A DNA stretch of 25,977 bases from Apostichopus leukothele (lineage: Eukaryota > Echinodermata > Holothuroidea > Aspidochirotida > Stichopodidae), in contig JAAAKB020300227.1 of assembly GCA_010014835.2 (NCBI GenBank), forward strand, positions 1-25,977, in the 5' to 3' direction. Positions 1 to 11,900 of this stretch are shown in pieces (position 1 is the first letter of the stretch; each line of letters begins with the position of its first letter). The position numbers were made by a program, and so were the translations under genes. The notes under the pieces were generated by a model. That model had not been told where the DNA came from and did not search any database. It was given only the letters and a program-made list of their open reading frames with translations.

Positions 1-2823
1 CGCTTAGATAGTGTCGAAAGCGCCCCTACAGACCATTCTCGCCCCCCTGACCAATACCCCTAGCTCCGCCACTGAGTTGTGGCCCCATAGGGGTTTAATC
101 TGAGGTTGAAGTTCTCATCTACATCGATTTTTACATTTGGCAAGAGCAGTTTACTCTTTGATTGTAACATGGTCAATGTAAACTGAATACTTTTCAGTCA
201 CACATTTACATTAATGTTACAGCAATTTCATCCTCACTGTATTATGGCAAACCATACCAAATGAAACTAGATCTTTTAAATGCACAGAAAAGCTTTGAGG
301 ACACTGCCAACATTTAAGATGTAAATTAAAGGTTTTTGATTACTTTCTGCCTCAGTATATTTTAGTGGCAGGTCTACAAATTTTGAAATTCTTTGGTATC
401 AATTTGCATATTCAGTGAAGGATACTTTTCAGAATTTTGATGCTTACTTTCAGTTATATCCTTCCTGTGAAATACTTCATAAGGTACAAGTGATGGTTTC
501 CATTGATTATATGAACCTCTTGGTAGTTGTTAAATGTGGTATATTTTGTGCATTCATTCTGTGTTCTTTGTAATAAGTTTGGTGAATGTTTAACTTTACC
601 ATATGTTGTGGGCTTTATTTTAATCTTCAGTAGTATACTGACTACTTAGTGTTAACTACTCTTGCTTAATGAATAGCAGGCAAGGGTTTCCTAAGTTTTT
701 CCACCTTTAAGAGACTGAAAAGCAATCCTAAAAAAGTGGATCTTTTTATCAGATATACTGAATTGATTTGCACCCCTTTCACTTTGGGAAATTAAAGTTC
801 ATTGTATTTAAACAACAATGTGCATACTGGTTGTGTTCACAATGTAGAACTGTCACGGTGACATGGGCTAGGAGCCTAGAAAAAAATCTTACAGTGACTT
901 TTAGAACTATGTTTTGTTTGATTTTATTATCCTTATAATTAATGTTATTCCAATATTCATGTTTTGTGGAATCTGTCATTGGACACACAAAAAAGAGGGT
1001 TGCATTATATTGGCAGTGAATGAGAAGTAGCTGGAATTGGTTTCATCAGTGGCTCTAAAAAACGTTTTAAGTCACTGTAGTAAACTACTAGCTGTTATGT
1101 TAATTCATAAATTATGAATACGAGAGACCTGAGTAAAGTGAACTTTGATCACAGCCACGAGAATGCAATTATGAAGAACATAGAGTGTTTGTTCCTGAAA
1201 ATGATCAGAAAAGCATATAAACCTGGCATTGTGTCAAGTGCAAATGTTTGCAATATAGCACAGTGTGGTAGGATTAGCCAAACCTGATACGGACGTGTCA
1301 ATAACAGTGTTGAATGATTTTCGATAATTTAGATCCCAACATCGGTTGATACCAATATTTGAAGGGAAGAAAATTCCCTACACACATTGCTTGCTCTCTA
1401 CCAAATAAATAATACAGAAGTAGTTTTAAGCCTTCATTTATAACCATTTGTAGTGAGCTGTGCAAAAATATGTATCGTCAAATTTAAAAGCAAAGAATTG
1501 CTAACATTCTTCCCGCCAAAATAATGCCGCCTGCCAGTACTATAGTACAGTGTTGGTGCCTTGTAGTGTTGGCCAATTGAGATACAATGTAAGCAATGTA
1601 CTTTTAGACTAACTTAGGTAAATTGCTACTACTTAATATTCAATAACCAATAAATGATGAAAAAACAATGCTTTAACACACAATCAAATTATTTGCTTCC
1701 ATACTGGTCTTATTTACAAGTCTAATTAGATCTTTAAAATGATCAACAGTGACATTGCTATCATCAAAGGTGTCTAGAAGTGTTACATGCTACAATTTAG
1801 AACATGAATTGATCTTGGTTGTTGGAAAAGATAGAAAAGATGATTGGCTGTCTTAATATTCATGTTACCATATTTTTGGAAACCGGTACAGTTGTATCCA
1901 TGGAAACCTCTCCCTGATTGGCATAAGTAGGTCATAGGGTGTCCTTGTGTGTCTAAGAATTTGACCACTGACTTGCATGTCATATGCTCAAGTATTGTAT
2001 AAACCTACAGTATGGTCCACAATCTCATAATTACCTGAACATTTCAGATGTGTGGTAACTCAAAAAGCTATTCAAGCAGAAATAATTTTATTGATGGACA
2101 AAGTTATAGTAGTATTGATCCTGTATGGAAGGTCTGCGTGTGAAATCTCCAGAGTAATGAAGATATTGCTTTGTTTTGCATCCATATATATGATTCCTTC
2201 AACAGAGTGTACTTCCTGTTCATTTAACCAATAGAGGTGATAATTGGCCAACTAAGCACTACTAGGGAAGCAATGCGGATCTCCAAATGGCTTAAATGTT
2301 TGTTGTTCTTTGTCTGTAGGTTGACTCCTTTATCAGATGTGTTTTGTTCGGTTTAAATATTCAAGTATTATTGCTAAAGAAAACATGTTCTGGTCTTTTT
2401 TTGAAGCAGTTGCCTCATCTAGTAGCAAAGAGGCCATTTGGGTTCTGCTGGTGAGTGTGATAATCTTGACTGTAAAGTAATTATAGAATATCGCAGATGT
2501 ATCCCACCACAAACACTGACTAGGGTATTGTAATTTGCTGTGTTGTCAAGTTTGGACCGTCCTGTATGAACTTCCTCTTAAATACCTGTTAGACTGCATA
2601 CTCATTTTATTGTACTAATGCAGAAACATTAACGAGAATGATGTTGCGGGTAGATGGTTTTTTCCTCATACCACGTGTGATGAAGAAGGTTGACTTGCTT
2701 TCATTGTGCGTTTCGACTGCTGGAAAATAAGCGGACCTGGTGTCCAAGTTGAGCTCACCTGTTGGATACATGCCAAGCCAAGTTTGGAAGGTCTTCATAT
2801 TTTCGGAATTCTTTGTGTTACAG
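1..2823. other. Upstream intronic sequence with no firm exon
   Basis: This stretch is AT-rich and has no frame I can tie confidently to the nesprin. By inference it is intron of the same gene, since exon A begins with a split codon. Weak exon-like pieces occur at 2048-2139 (phase 0 acceptor, about 30 open codons) and 2410-2450 (41 bases between good splice sites). The first 80 bases have higher CpG and look like the end of an old repeat, but I cannot name the family. Confidence 0.5.
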
Positions 2824-2980
2824 AAGTTCCTGTGTAACTGGGCCACTGCCATGCAGTTCTTCACCAGACTTTGAGGCTTTGTACAGTGACTTGAATGATT
2901 GGCTGGATGACATGCAGCTGGCTGTAACTGATAGTGATGATGTCTTCATCTCAGAACCTCAAATGGAACAAATGTGCCAG
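2824..2980 (+). CDS. Nesprin exon A: start of a spectrin repeat
   Basis: The frame reads through the core FEALYSDLNDWLDDM, a typical spectrin-repeat helix A with its conserved tryptophan, and ends MEQMCQ at the donor CAG|GTAAAC. The donor is phase 0 and joins exactly to exon B, which completes the repeat. Two acceptors are possible. The one ending at 2823 follows a pyrimidine-rich stretch and TTACAG, so I prefer it. The one ending at 2856 (CCATGCAG) has a poor tract but would keep the spectrin part intact and drop 11 residues rich in Cys, Pro and Ser. Either way the first codon is split, so an upstream exon must supply two bases. I could not identify that exon with confidence. Confidence 0.7.
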
Positions 2981-5900
2981 GTAAACTTGGTGGGGACAAG
3001 AACAGGGAAGATTGGAAGTATGGGTGGGGGAGGGGGGGAAGATCCACAGGTCAGAGCTATACACAGCATTGACATGAAGAAACTTATAATTGAACAAAAA
3101 ACAAATAAAATAGTGGATCATGGATCCAGAATTTACAGTTGAAACAAAGTTGTATGGCTCCATGTCGCAAAAATCTACTTAATATATGGTACCATTTTAT
3201 ACTTGGTGTGTAATTCTGTTAATTTTGCAGAAATGGTTCATGTAGGATGTGTCTTTGATTTATCAACCCCAGCATGAACTGTCCAGGTTAATGACAGTTG
3301 TGGAGAATAGTGTTCGACCGATTATATGATAATCGGTTATGACATATTACCGATTAGTTCATGCAACAATTGGGCCGATTACCGATTATTTCATCATTTT
3401 CATGGAACTGGCCTAATGTATGATTAAGTGTTATGCATGATTACCGACTTCTAGGCCAATACAATCAAAGATGTAAATGAACGACTTAACGTTTCACACT
3501 AAAGCAAAGAAAGAACCCTGTAAAACATTCATGGGGCGCTGTACGTTTATAACGATTAGTCCCAATATTGCAATCCCACCACAGTAAATGGCAGTGCTGT
3601 ACAGACTACAGAAGGGGGGAAAATAGTAGCCATTGGCTACGAAATGAAAAAAAAAAAGTTAGGGCCTGCTTTTACAACTGGTATTATTACTATTATCAGT
3701 GTTACAACTCTAACGTAAATAAAGTGAAAAGTAGACGGAACGGAAATAAAATATTCGTTATTTCGTAATCTGATATGAAAAATAAAGCAATCCTGGACGT
3801 ATGCTTCAAGTTCTCAATGATTACCATCGGCGAGGGAAAACTTCCGATGGAACGTTGTTTCAAACAATTATACAGTAAGTCAATGGCGCTTCTCCATTGA
3901 TTTTACTTCATGTGAGAGAAATCACACACAGTCCCATTGACTTTGTTGCACTATGATCCTAGATGATGGATTGCATTAACCTGAAGCAGCAGATAGTAAA
4001 AGGCCTCTGTTGAATTATTGGTTGTGCACTCTTCTTTTTCTTTTTTATTTAATTATGAAAGCTCTTGTGAAGTGAACACAAAGACCATACTTATGTCAAC
4101 AGGATGTTAGCGTTCCAATTATTTATATATATAGTACACATGGCACATAATTTCAGACAACTACTGTGTTCCTTTTGAATCATGAGGTCGTAATGAAGAT
4201 GGTGATCAGTCAATGTCTGATTGATGTTGTATTTGATAAAGAATTGGATTATGCTGCAGTTACCATCTGATAGGCAACATTAAAATCAGGAAGGAAGGAC
4301 TTATAGCCTACAATGAACTCTTATTCTTCCACTTGGCTAATCCCTCCCGGACCAATTTAGGTGGCAGATAAATGTAGACTGTCTGTTCCAGGTGATTGCT
4401 CTTAGAGAAAGTTTGAGTGCAATGACTGACAGAAGAGGGACATATGCCTCCTGAATAGATGTAGTATCTCTGGTTTATGTTGAATACAACACTGACAACT
4501 TGTGGTAGCATCTATGGTTCCCTCAATCATGTTAAAGGCACAGTGTTGTCTCACAAATAAGACCTCTAAGATGTCAAGAGAGACATCATAAAAAATGAAT
4601 TCAAGAGAAACTGCTGTTTCTTTAAAAATTGGTAATTCAATTCCTGGATGAATCTTGGAATGCATCTATAATAGCAACATGTATTTTCATAAAGGCATAC
4701 AACCAAAAAGGTTGAACGCAAACTACAAAAACATGATCTCTTTGCGCTTCTTCATGAAGCAGATAGCACATCGTACTTACAGGATGTTTTGATGTACTAT
4801 CTGACTGTTGAATCTCCTTTTATAAATTATTTGCATATATAATTTTGTTCCCGTGTGACGTTTAATGTAGATGGAGATACTTGACCGAGGTGCTTTGCTC
4901 TGTGTATTTCTACCCCTAACAATATTTAAGCATGAAGATTCCAGACATTGTGTTTCCATCTCTTCTACATAATGGGATCTTCTTATTGATGTAGAAAGTG
5001 GTAAATTTTGCCTCTTCAGTAAACACCAAAAGAGGACCTGCTCACAAGTTCCATAAAATTCGAACCGAAGAAATATCTGAGACGAAACGAACGTTCTAAA
5101 CACTTTGGGTGGTAGAATGAGAAGGGATGTCATTGACCAACAGGGTCCAGTCATAGTGGGTGCACAGTGTTAAAAGATTACCAGTTCACTCTACACACTG
5201 TAGAGTGAGAGTGATGAGGTTGTGAGGAGACAGCATCATGTGAAGTCTGGAATAGTGTGAATATTAAAATAAAATCTTTTATCACTCATGCAGGTCCTGA
5301 AATGAACAGGAGTCTCTCATATAAATAAGTTCTACTAAGGAAGTTGTCCTTCTCCCTGCTGAATACCATTTTACTAATTTTTGTAACATTAAGTTTTTAT
5401 ATGTTTCATTGTGCTTACTATAATAGCTTTATGCAGATTATTTCTTTTGTTTCATTCCTGCCCATGCAATGCAGTATGATCAGTGAATATGCATATCGTC
5501 ATCTTGAAATCAATTGTTTCCCTCCTTCTGCAGGGTTATGAACAAGAGTTACAGCTGAGAGAAGTCAGCCGAAGCAAGCTCCAGAGAAAGGGACTTCAGC
5601 TGATGTCATCGAATCCTAACCTGGCAGAGCAGGTAAGAAACAGATTGGAGTCTCTGAACCAGAGATGGAAGGTCCTGCAGTCCAAGCTGCTGATGCCAAT
5701 CAAACCAAAGAACAGTAAGAAGAGAACCGATAGCAGCAGCAGCTCCATCTTCACCACCTCGGAGGAGGCATTGAGTGTTGTTCTGGAGGTAGAGGATGTC
5801 ATCTCTCGTCTCAAGGTTTGGTTGACCAGGATGGAACAGCAGTTGTTCTCATCTCAAGGTTCCCTAGAGCATCTCAATCAAGGACAGCTGGAGAACAAGA

Positions 5901-8900
5901 AGACAGAACTAGAGGTAAACTTGAGACCCCCCCCCCCCCTATGCCAGGTTTAATGCATCTCTCATTTCAGTCCAGATATTGTTTAATGACGACATCACAT
6001 TGCAATGCAGCTTCAGATCCCATTTCTAATCTATATGAAAATTTGTTGGAGTTTGAAACAATGTTTCTTTTCTTCATTCAGAAGTAGTATGCCATATAAC
6101 TGCCTGCGTGTGTTTGTTAATCTCTTACTTCGAATATTAGAACTCATGAATTCTCATATCTTATAATAGCCAAAATTTCCAGTTGTCCTGCAGACAACCA
6201 GTCCGAAGAAATGTAGTAAAATAACAAAGAATTGCCAATTTGTACACTATAGGAGAGCGGTGTAGGTTTGGGCCAGGGAAACTCTCCTTCAGGTGGTGGA
6301 GCACAAGCCTACCATTTTTTTGTTGTTTTATTTCAGAATCTCCAAAGTGATTCCAATTTATCATTTGACTTGTTTTGGGAGTATTTAGTTACAATTCAAT
6401 CTGAATTTGATGTAAACAACTAGTTGTCCACCTAGCTTGTCCAGAACTGAAACTTGGTCATCTCTGATGACGGGACATCCATTAACAACTTGCCTTGTAT
6501 AATGTTTGAAATCTTCCCAGCAGTGGTTGCTATTGCATCAGATACACATACATACCATACATATACCTTTTGTCCACTGTCACCTACTAGTGGCATTATA
6601 TTTACATATTCAAACCAAAACCTGCTGAATCACATTTTGAATTTAAGTTAAGTTCCCCAAAAATGGGGTTTTGAATAGAAGGTGTTATGAAAGCTGGGAT
6701 ATAGTTTACATTCATTATGTTATCACACATAGTTGCTATGCATTTACTTCCGATGTCTACACCACAGAATACCATTGTTTGGGCTTGCATGTGAGTAATG
6801 CCAATCCAGTATATGGAGGGGATTACTTCAACCACAGAAAGTCCTGTAAAGAAATCAAACATTGTATATTTTGAAAAGCTTTAGACTGATCCTTTGTGCC
6901 ATTTCGTGTCACAAAGCTGCTAATAGCAATAATTTTGGAAAAAGTGAAAGGATGGACTAACATCCAGGAATATCAAATGGTGACAATCATAATTCATTTG
7001 ACAAATTTCAAATAGATCATGGAAAATTGTTGTATAATGAAATGTTGTTTGATGTGCTTTGTTTCAACATGATGACTGTGACAACTTTGAGATATGAAAA
7101 GAGCATCAAAAGTGCAAGCCCAAAAGTACGGGAAGGATGTTCGTTGTATCAACAATCATTAAATCATTTTATTGAGTCACATTAATGTAACCATTATTCA
7201 ACTGTTGTACGGTAATAGTTCACTGATGGGCATTCCTTATGGAACTTGGTTCAAAGAGTAACATTTTTGGAATTAGGTTGACATATCCTTTCTGATACTT
7301 TGTTGGAAATGATTTATTCATGATGGTATCCATTATATGACCCTGGGTTATTTAATGGAAGGAAAGTTTTGTGTTCATTTAGAGGAAATAGGCACAGGCT
7401 TAGTTCCTGAACATAGTTTAGCTATGCTTGATGTTTGAACGCTCTAATAAGGCAAAGTCATCAGGTCCTCCTGTTAGACACATCATTTAATGTGAATTCA
7501 TTCGTGTAAATTCCAGTAAGGCATACAGATCTAAAAATATTCTGTTAATTCAATATCAAAATCACTATTGAGGATGGAACCTTGCACCGTTAATCGTCCT
7601 TGACAAATGTTAATGGTTTGTTGCCATGTGATTTTAATTCCTATTTATTTTTGTGCTTCCTTATGGAACTTTGTTTTTACCGTGTGTACTAAACTTAGTA
7701 GTTGAGCCACTTTCAGCAACATGTCAGATGTCTCTAATGGTTTGAAAACCTGTTCATCTTCGTACTTTATTACATAGCAAAATTGACAAATTCCTGAAAG
7801 GATCCCTTCAAAAGAATTGATGCAGAATCTTATTATGTTGCATTCACTATTTTTCTTTGGCAGGGTCTACAAGCAGAAATAAAGAAGCATGCACCAGGAA
7901 TTGAGATGGTGCTTTCCCTCTGCGACCTGTTACTCGCTGATGGTTCCACTTCAACTTTACAGAAGGACCAAGACAATTTAAGGCTGACATCATTTAACCT
8001 GGACCGGAGATGGCAGGCTGTTCAGGCTCAGTCTAGGGACCTCTTTGCTAGACTGGAAAAGAAAATGGAGGAAGCCAGACAGGTGAGCAATTTGTGCAAA
8101 CTGGTTTCTTTATGGAGTGAGGTAGAGGATGAGAAGAGATAATCAGAGTTAAAGAACAGGAACAGAACTTCCTTGTTTACTGTATGGTAAACACACGCAC
8201 ACACAGAGATACAGCGATCTTTTGCATTCATTCTTTAAGTTGTTGCATCAGAAGCGCAATCTTGCATTTTTTTTTGATTTTATGCAGTTTTGCATTCTTG
8301 AATAATACATTTTACCGATTTTCTTCATTGTTTTTTTCCATCTTATAACTTTCAAATTTACTGTATTTGTTTGCATTGAACCCCATAATTTTTATATTTT
8401 TACTAAATCAAATGAACATTGATAACCTGCTAAATATGTAATCAGTATAAAAGAAATCCACATTAAGTTTTGTTACCTTAAAAACTTGACTTACATTTCT
8501 GCTGATAGTGAAAACAGTGAGGGAGGGGATGGGATGGGAATGTTAAAGTTTATATGACACTTTTGTAAGGGATATTCCAGTTGAAGACAGTTTCCAGGAG
8601 GAAAACTAATTTGGCAGTTCATTTGTCAAAGTTTACTTTGTTTTATAACACACGATATGGTATACAAGTACTTTAACAACAGAAAACTGACTAGGAAATT
8701 ACAAATGATGGAAAAGAACACAGAAATTTATGGCTAGTTCGGATTCAAACCAGTGAACTCTGGGTTGCAAGCCCAGCACTATACTGAGCTATCTAGCCCT
8801 TAGTTGGTGGCAATCCATTTATATCCATTTCTTTGATAGGGGATTTCATGAAACACTTTGCAGTTAACCCAGTGGTCACTGGTTCAAACCCCGTTCTAGC

Positions 8901-11900
8901 CATAATTTCTTTGTACTTTTCCTCAAGATATATAGTTGTTTGAATATGACTTAATTTGCCAGATAAATCCTTCCAAGAATCCAGGAAATATCTCACATTA
9001 GGGGCTTGTGATGTTGTCATGGCACATGTTCATCAAACATACCGTCTAGAGTCTTATTTTCACTTCTCCTTGAAATGAGATGTAATTAGAATATTTGCTC
9101 TGCTTTCAATGTACTCTGAAGCTTAAAGCATCATTGAAATGCAATTTGTTTAAAAATGTTACTTGTTGTTCTGGGGAAAAGGTTTTGTAATTTTATGAAG
9201 AAAAACAAAACACATTTTCAACATTTTCCAGCTGATACCTCTCACTGAACTGTTGTGAGATACATTCAAAACACCTGACCAAAATGAAAGTCATGTCTTA
9301 GCCATTAAACATGCAATCAGAATCTGGTATTCACCTTCTAGTGTAGACAATTCTCAACATTGACTTTTTCCCCCCAAAAAAGTCTTACTTTACCACGAGA
9401 ATGCTCCTGTAAAGTCTCAGTTAACACAGCAAATTGAAACAGTGGCTGTATGTTTGAAATGAAATTCTTGCAACTGTATCAGTTGTTGTTTGGAACTGAT
9501 CATGTGGCATGTAATGTTTTTGCTTTTCTGGCATAAATGTGTGTATATCTGTTTTACTTTTGGTTTCGATGATAAAGGTAACCTTTGCATTCATGATGGG
9601 GTGTGAGTGTGTGTATGTGCGTGTGTGTTTGTGACGCCCAGCTTGTAAACTTAATATCTGAAGAAGGCAGAGTCAGACCAACTTCTTATTTGGTGTGTAG
9701 AAGTACCACATTGAGTTTGGTGGTGGTCAATGGTCATATGGGGTCATCAAAGGTGAAATTGTGAAAACCTTGTAAACATGATATTGCAAGAAGGGAACCT
9801 TGGACAGATCTCATATCTGGTTTGTAGATGTACCATATCAAATTGAGGGAGCCTCTTAGTGCTTTTGGTGAAGGTCAAAGGTCATTTGAAGTCAACAAAT
9901 GGGAAACATTTACTTCACTCCCCTCTTACCTGTCTCTCCACACTTACACAATAATATTGCAAGGGAAGCTTGGACAGATCGCATATTCGGTATGTTATTG
10001 TACCACATTGAGTACAAGAAGCCTAATGTGGGCGGAGGTCAATGGTTGTTGAGTTCACCGGGGTCAAATTGTGAAAATGATGGTTATGCAATATTTAAAC
10101 AAGGACGGATGTCATATTGAGTATGTTGATGTATCACATTTAGTACAAGAAGCCTGTTGTTGAGGTCAATGGTCACTTCAGGAGAGCATGTCATTGTGAA
10201 TTTATTGTTAGTCACATCACACTGCTTTTCACTGTATTACTAAGATCAAGTATGTTGTACACCCTCACTATACATTATGACAGATTCATGAAGCAAACTG
10301 CTCATGTTACATCATCGAAACCACAATACATTGTTGCATTCTGGTTAGTAAGGCAGTGCAAAATTTGGTCATTGTCTAAGGCACCGTAACCTTATATGTG
10401 TGTATGGATGATCTAGCATTGATAAACTCAGCTGGTGGAAATGTGGTTTTCTTTTTTATACACTCTTGTTTATATTTTCTTACTTCTCTTAAGAACTTGA
10501 GCTCAATGTCCAGGAAACTTACATACACTATCTCATCATCTTACATAATTATTTCAGCAGAATGCCATTGAAGAAGTTCAGCTCAGCGACTTGTTCACGC
10601 CATCAAAGCATAGCACAAGTGCATGGTCTATGGCTCCCCACCGTTTCCACCCCACCCCCTCCATAGATGACGACGCTGTGGACGGATTCACTTTCAGGAT
10701 CAACGACTTACAGCGGAGGTTGGACATTGAAGAGCTTGTGATCGCAAGGGAGGCTTTCTCTGAGAACGATGCTTACAGTATTAGCGACACTTCGGATGTA
10801 TCACTTGGGGATCTGGATTTTGACGATGTATTGCCCCTGAAGGATGGAGAGGACAACCATGATATTGATCCAGGCCCAGGAACTCCAGACATCATGGATT
10901 TTGCTGAAGACATTCTGGATAAATATTTGGAAATGGAATCTTCCATTCTCCATTCATCGACGGGAGTGGCTGCCTCTGAAGGGAGACCCATACCTGACCC
11001 GGCAGAATCATCCAAAAGGGAAGTGGAATTTTGGACCATGTCACCAAAAGAAGGAGGTACATTTAACTTTGATCTGACAGTGCTAGCAGGTAGGAGCATT
11101 CCAAAACCAAGTTTCTCTACCTTCCAGTCAGAGGCACTCAACCGAAGTGAACAGGAAGCACCCATCGATGATGACGAACTAGGATCTGTGATTGTAGAAG
11201 TGAGCGACCTAGAATTGGATGAAAGGGAGCTACTGGAGGGCGCTCTGTGGGATCTCTGCCTCTCGAGTGATGAAGGTGAGGAAGACGAAGATGTGAGCAT
11301 GATGAATCCTCCAAGCCCCGAAGAAGCAGCAGAGGCCATTTTCCAAGCTTTCAACTTTCCATCGGTCATTGATGACAGTGAGGATGTTTTCAAGCACTCT
11401 GACCCCATTCCTCTAGTTGAACCTGTATCTCACATGGACAACTCTAATGTTAGAGCCATTCTGTGTCAATCTTGGCCAATGAAGACATCCTCATTCTTGG
11501 TTTCTGAGAAAAGCCCCAGCATTGAGAATCTCACAACTCCTTCCATCTGTCCAGACATTGACAGATTCTTTCCTTCTTTCCTCGGCGAAGAGCTTTCATT
11601 CAAAGAGACGAAGAGAGGGCTGGACAGTCTGCGATTGAATTTGAATCTGTCACCATCGAAGGACCATTCTTCGAGACAATCCAAGGAAGATTTGGAAGAG
11701 ACAGAGGATGCACTCTTAGAGATAACAGACCTCAGTCTCAGCCACATGTACGAGTCCCTGGATTTCATGACTGAATTGACTTCTAGGCTGGCCACAGATT
11801 CGTTATCAACATCTCCTAGTTCTTCTGAGGATTACTTCAGCTGCCAATCCTTGGATGATATCGATACTGCCAGCATATTCAACCAGAGTATCGTCATCAA

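Larger units (their letters stand above)
2981..5533 (+). other. Intron between exons A and B
   Basis: This phase 0 intron begins GTAAAC and ends CTTCTGCAG. It contains a CCGATTA-rich repeat patch (about 3310-3450) and three overlapping or adjacent minus-strand open frames (4308-5154). No exon of the host gene is evident. Confidence 0.75.
8083..10560 (+). other. Intron between exons C and D
   Basis: This phase 0 intron begins GTGAGC and ends in a tandem acceptor TTTCAGCAG. It holds an inverted pair of tRNA-derived SINE fragments (8710-8922), a TG-rich microsatellite (about 9600-9634) and a diverged tandem repeat (9642-10205). Confidence 0.75.

Noticed and set aside
1-80. CpG-rich start containing AGCTCCGCCACTG, like the end of a common repeat.
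   Set aside because: Too short and cut by the window edge to assign to a family.
2410-2450. A 41-base stretch between a good acceptor (TTTTTTTGAAGCAG) and a good donor (GTGAGT), which looks like a microexon.
   Set aside because: Joined to the preferred start of exon A it creates a stop codon. It fits only the weaker acceptor at 2856, and its translation shows no spectrin feature.
2607-2864. A minus-strand frame of 85 codons over exon A.
   Set aside because: It overlaps the supported + strand exon and has no protein-like features.
8731-8799. A functional tRNA-Ala(TGC) gene.
   Set aside because: The T stem pairs poorly, the molecule is short, and its 3' flank matches a second SINE fragment.
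8793-9020. A minus-strand frame with a TGFEPVTTGL-like sequence.
   Set aside because: This arises from translating the tRNA-derived SINE B box, a familiar false protein in invertebrate gene sets.
10773-11408. A minus-strand frame of 211 codons antisense to exon D.
   Set aside because: It is a shadow of the coding strand: its serine-rich content is the complement of the acidic and serine codons of exon D.
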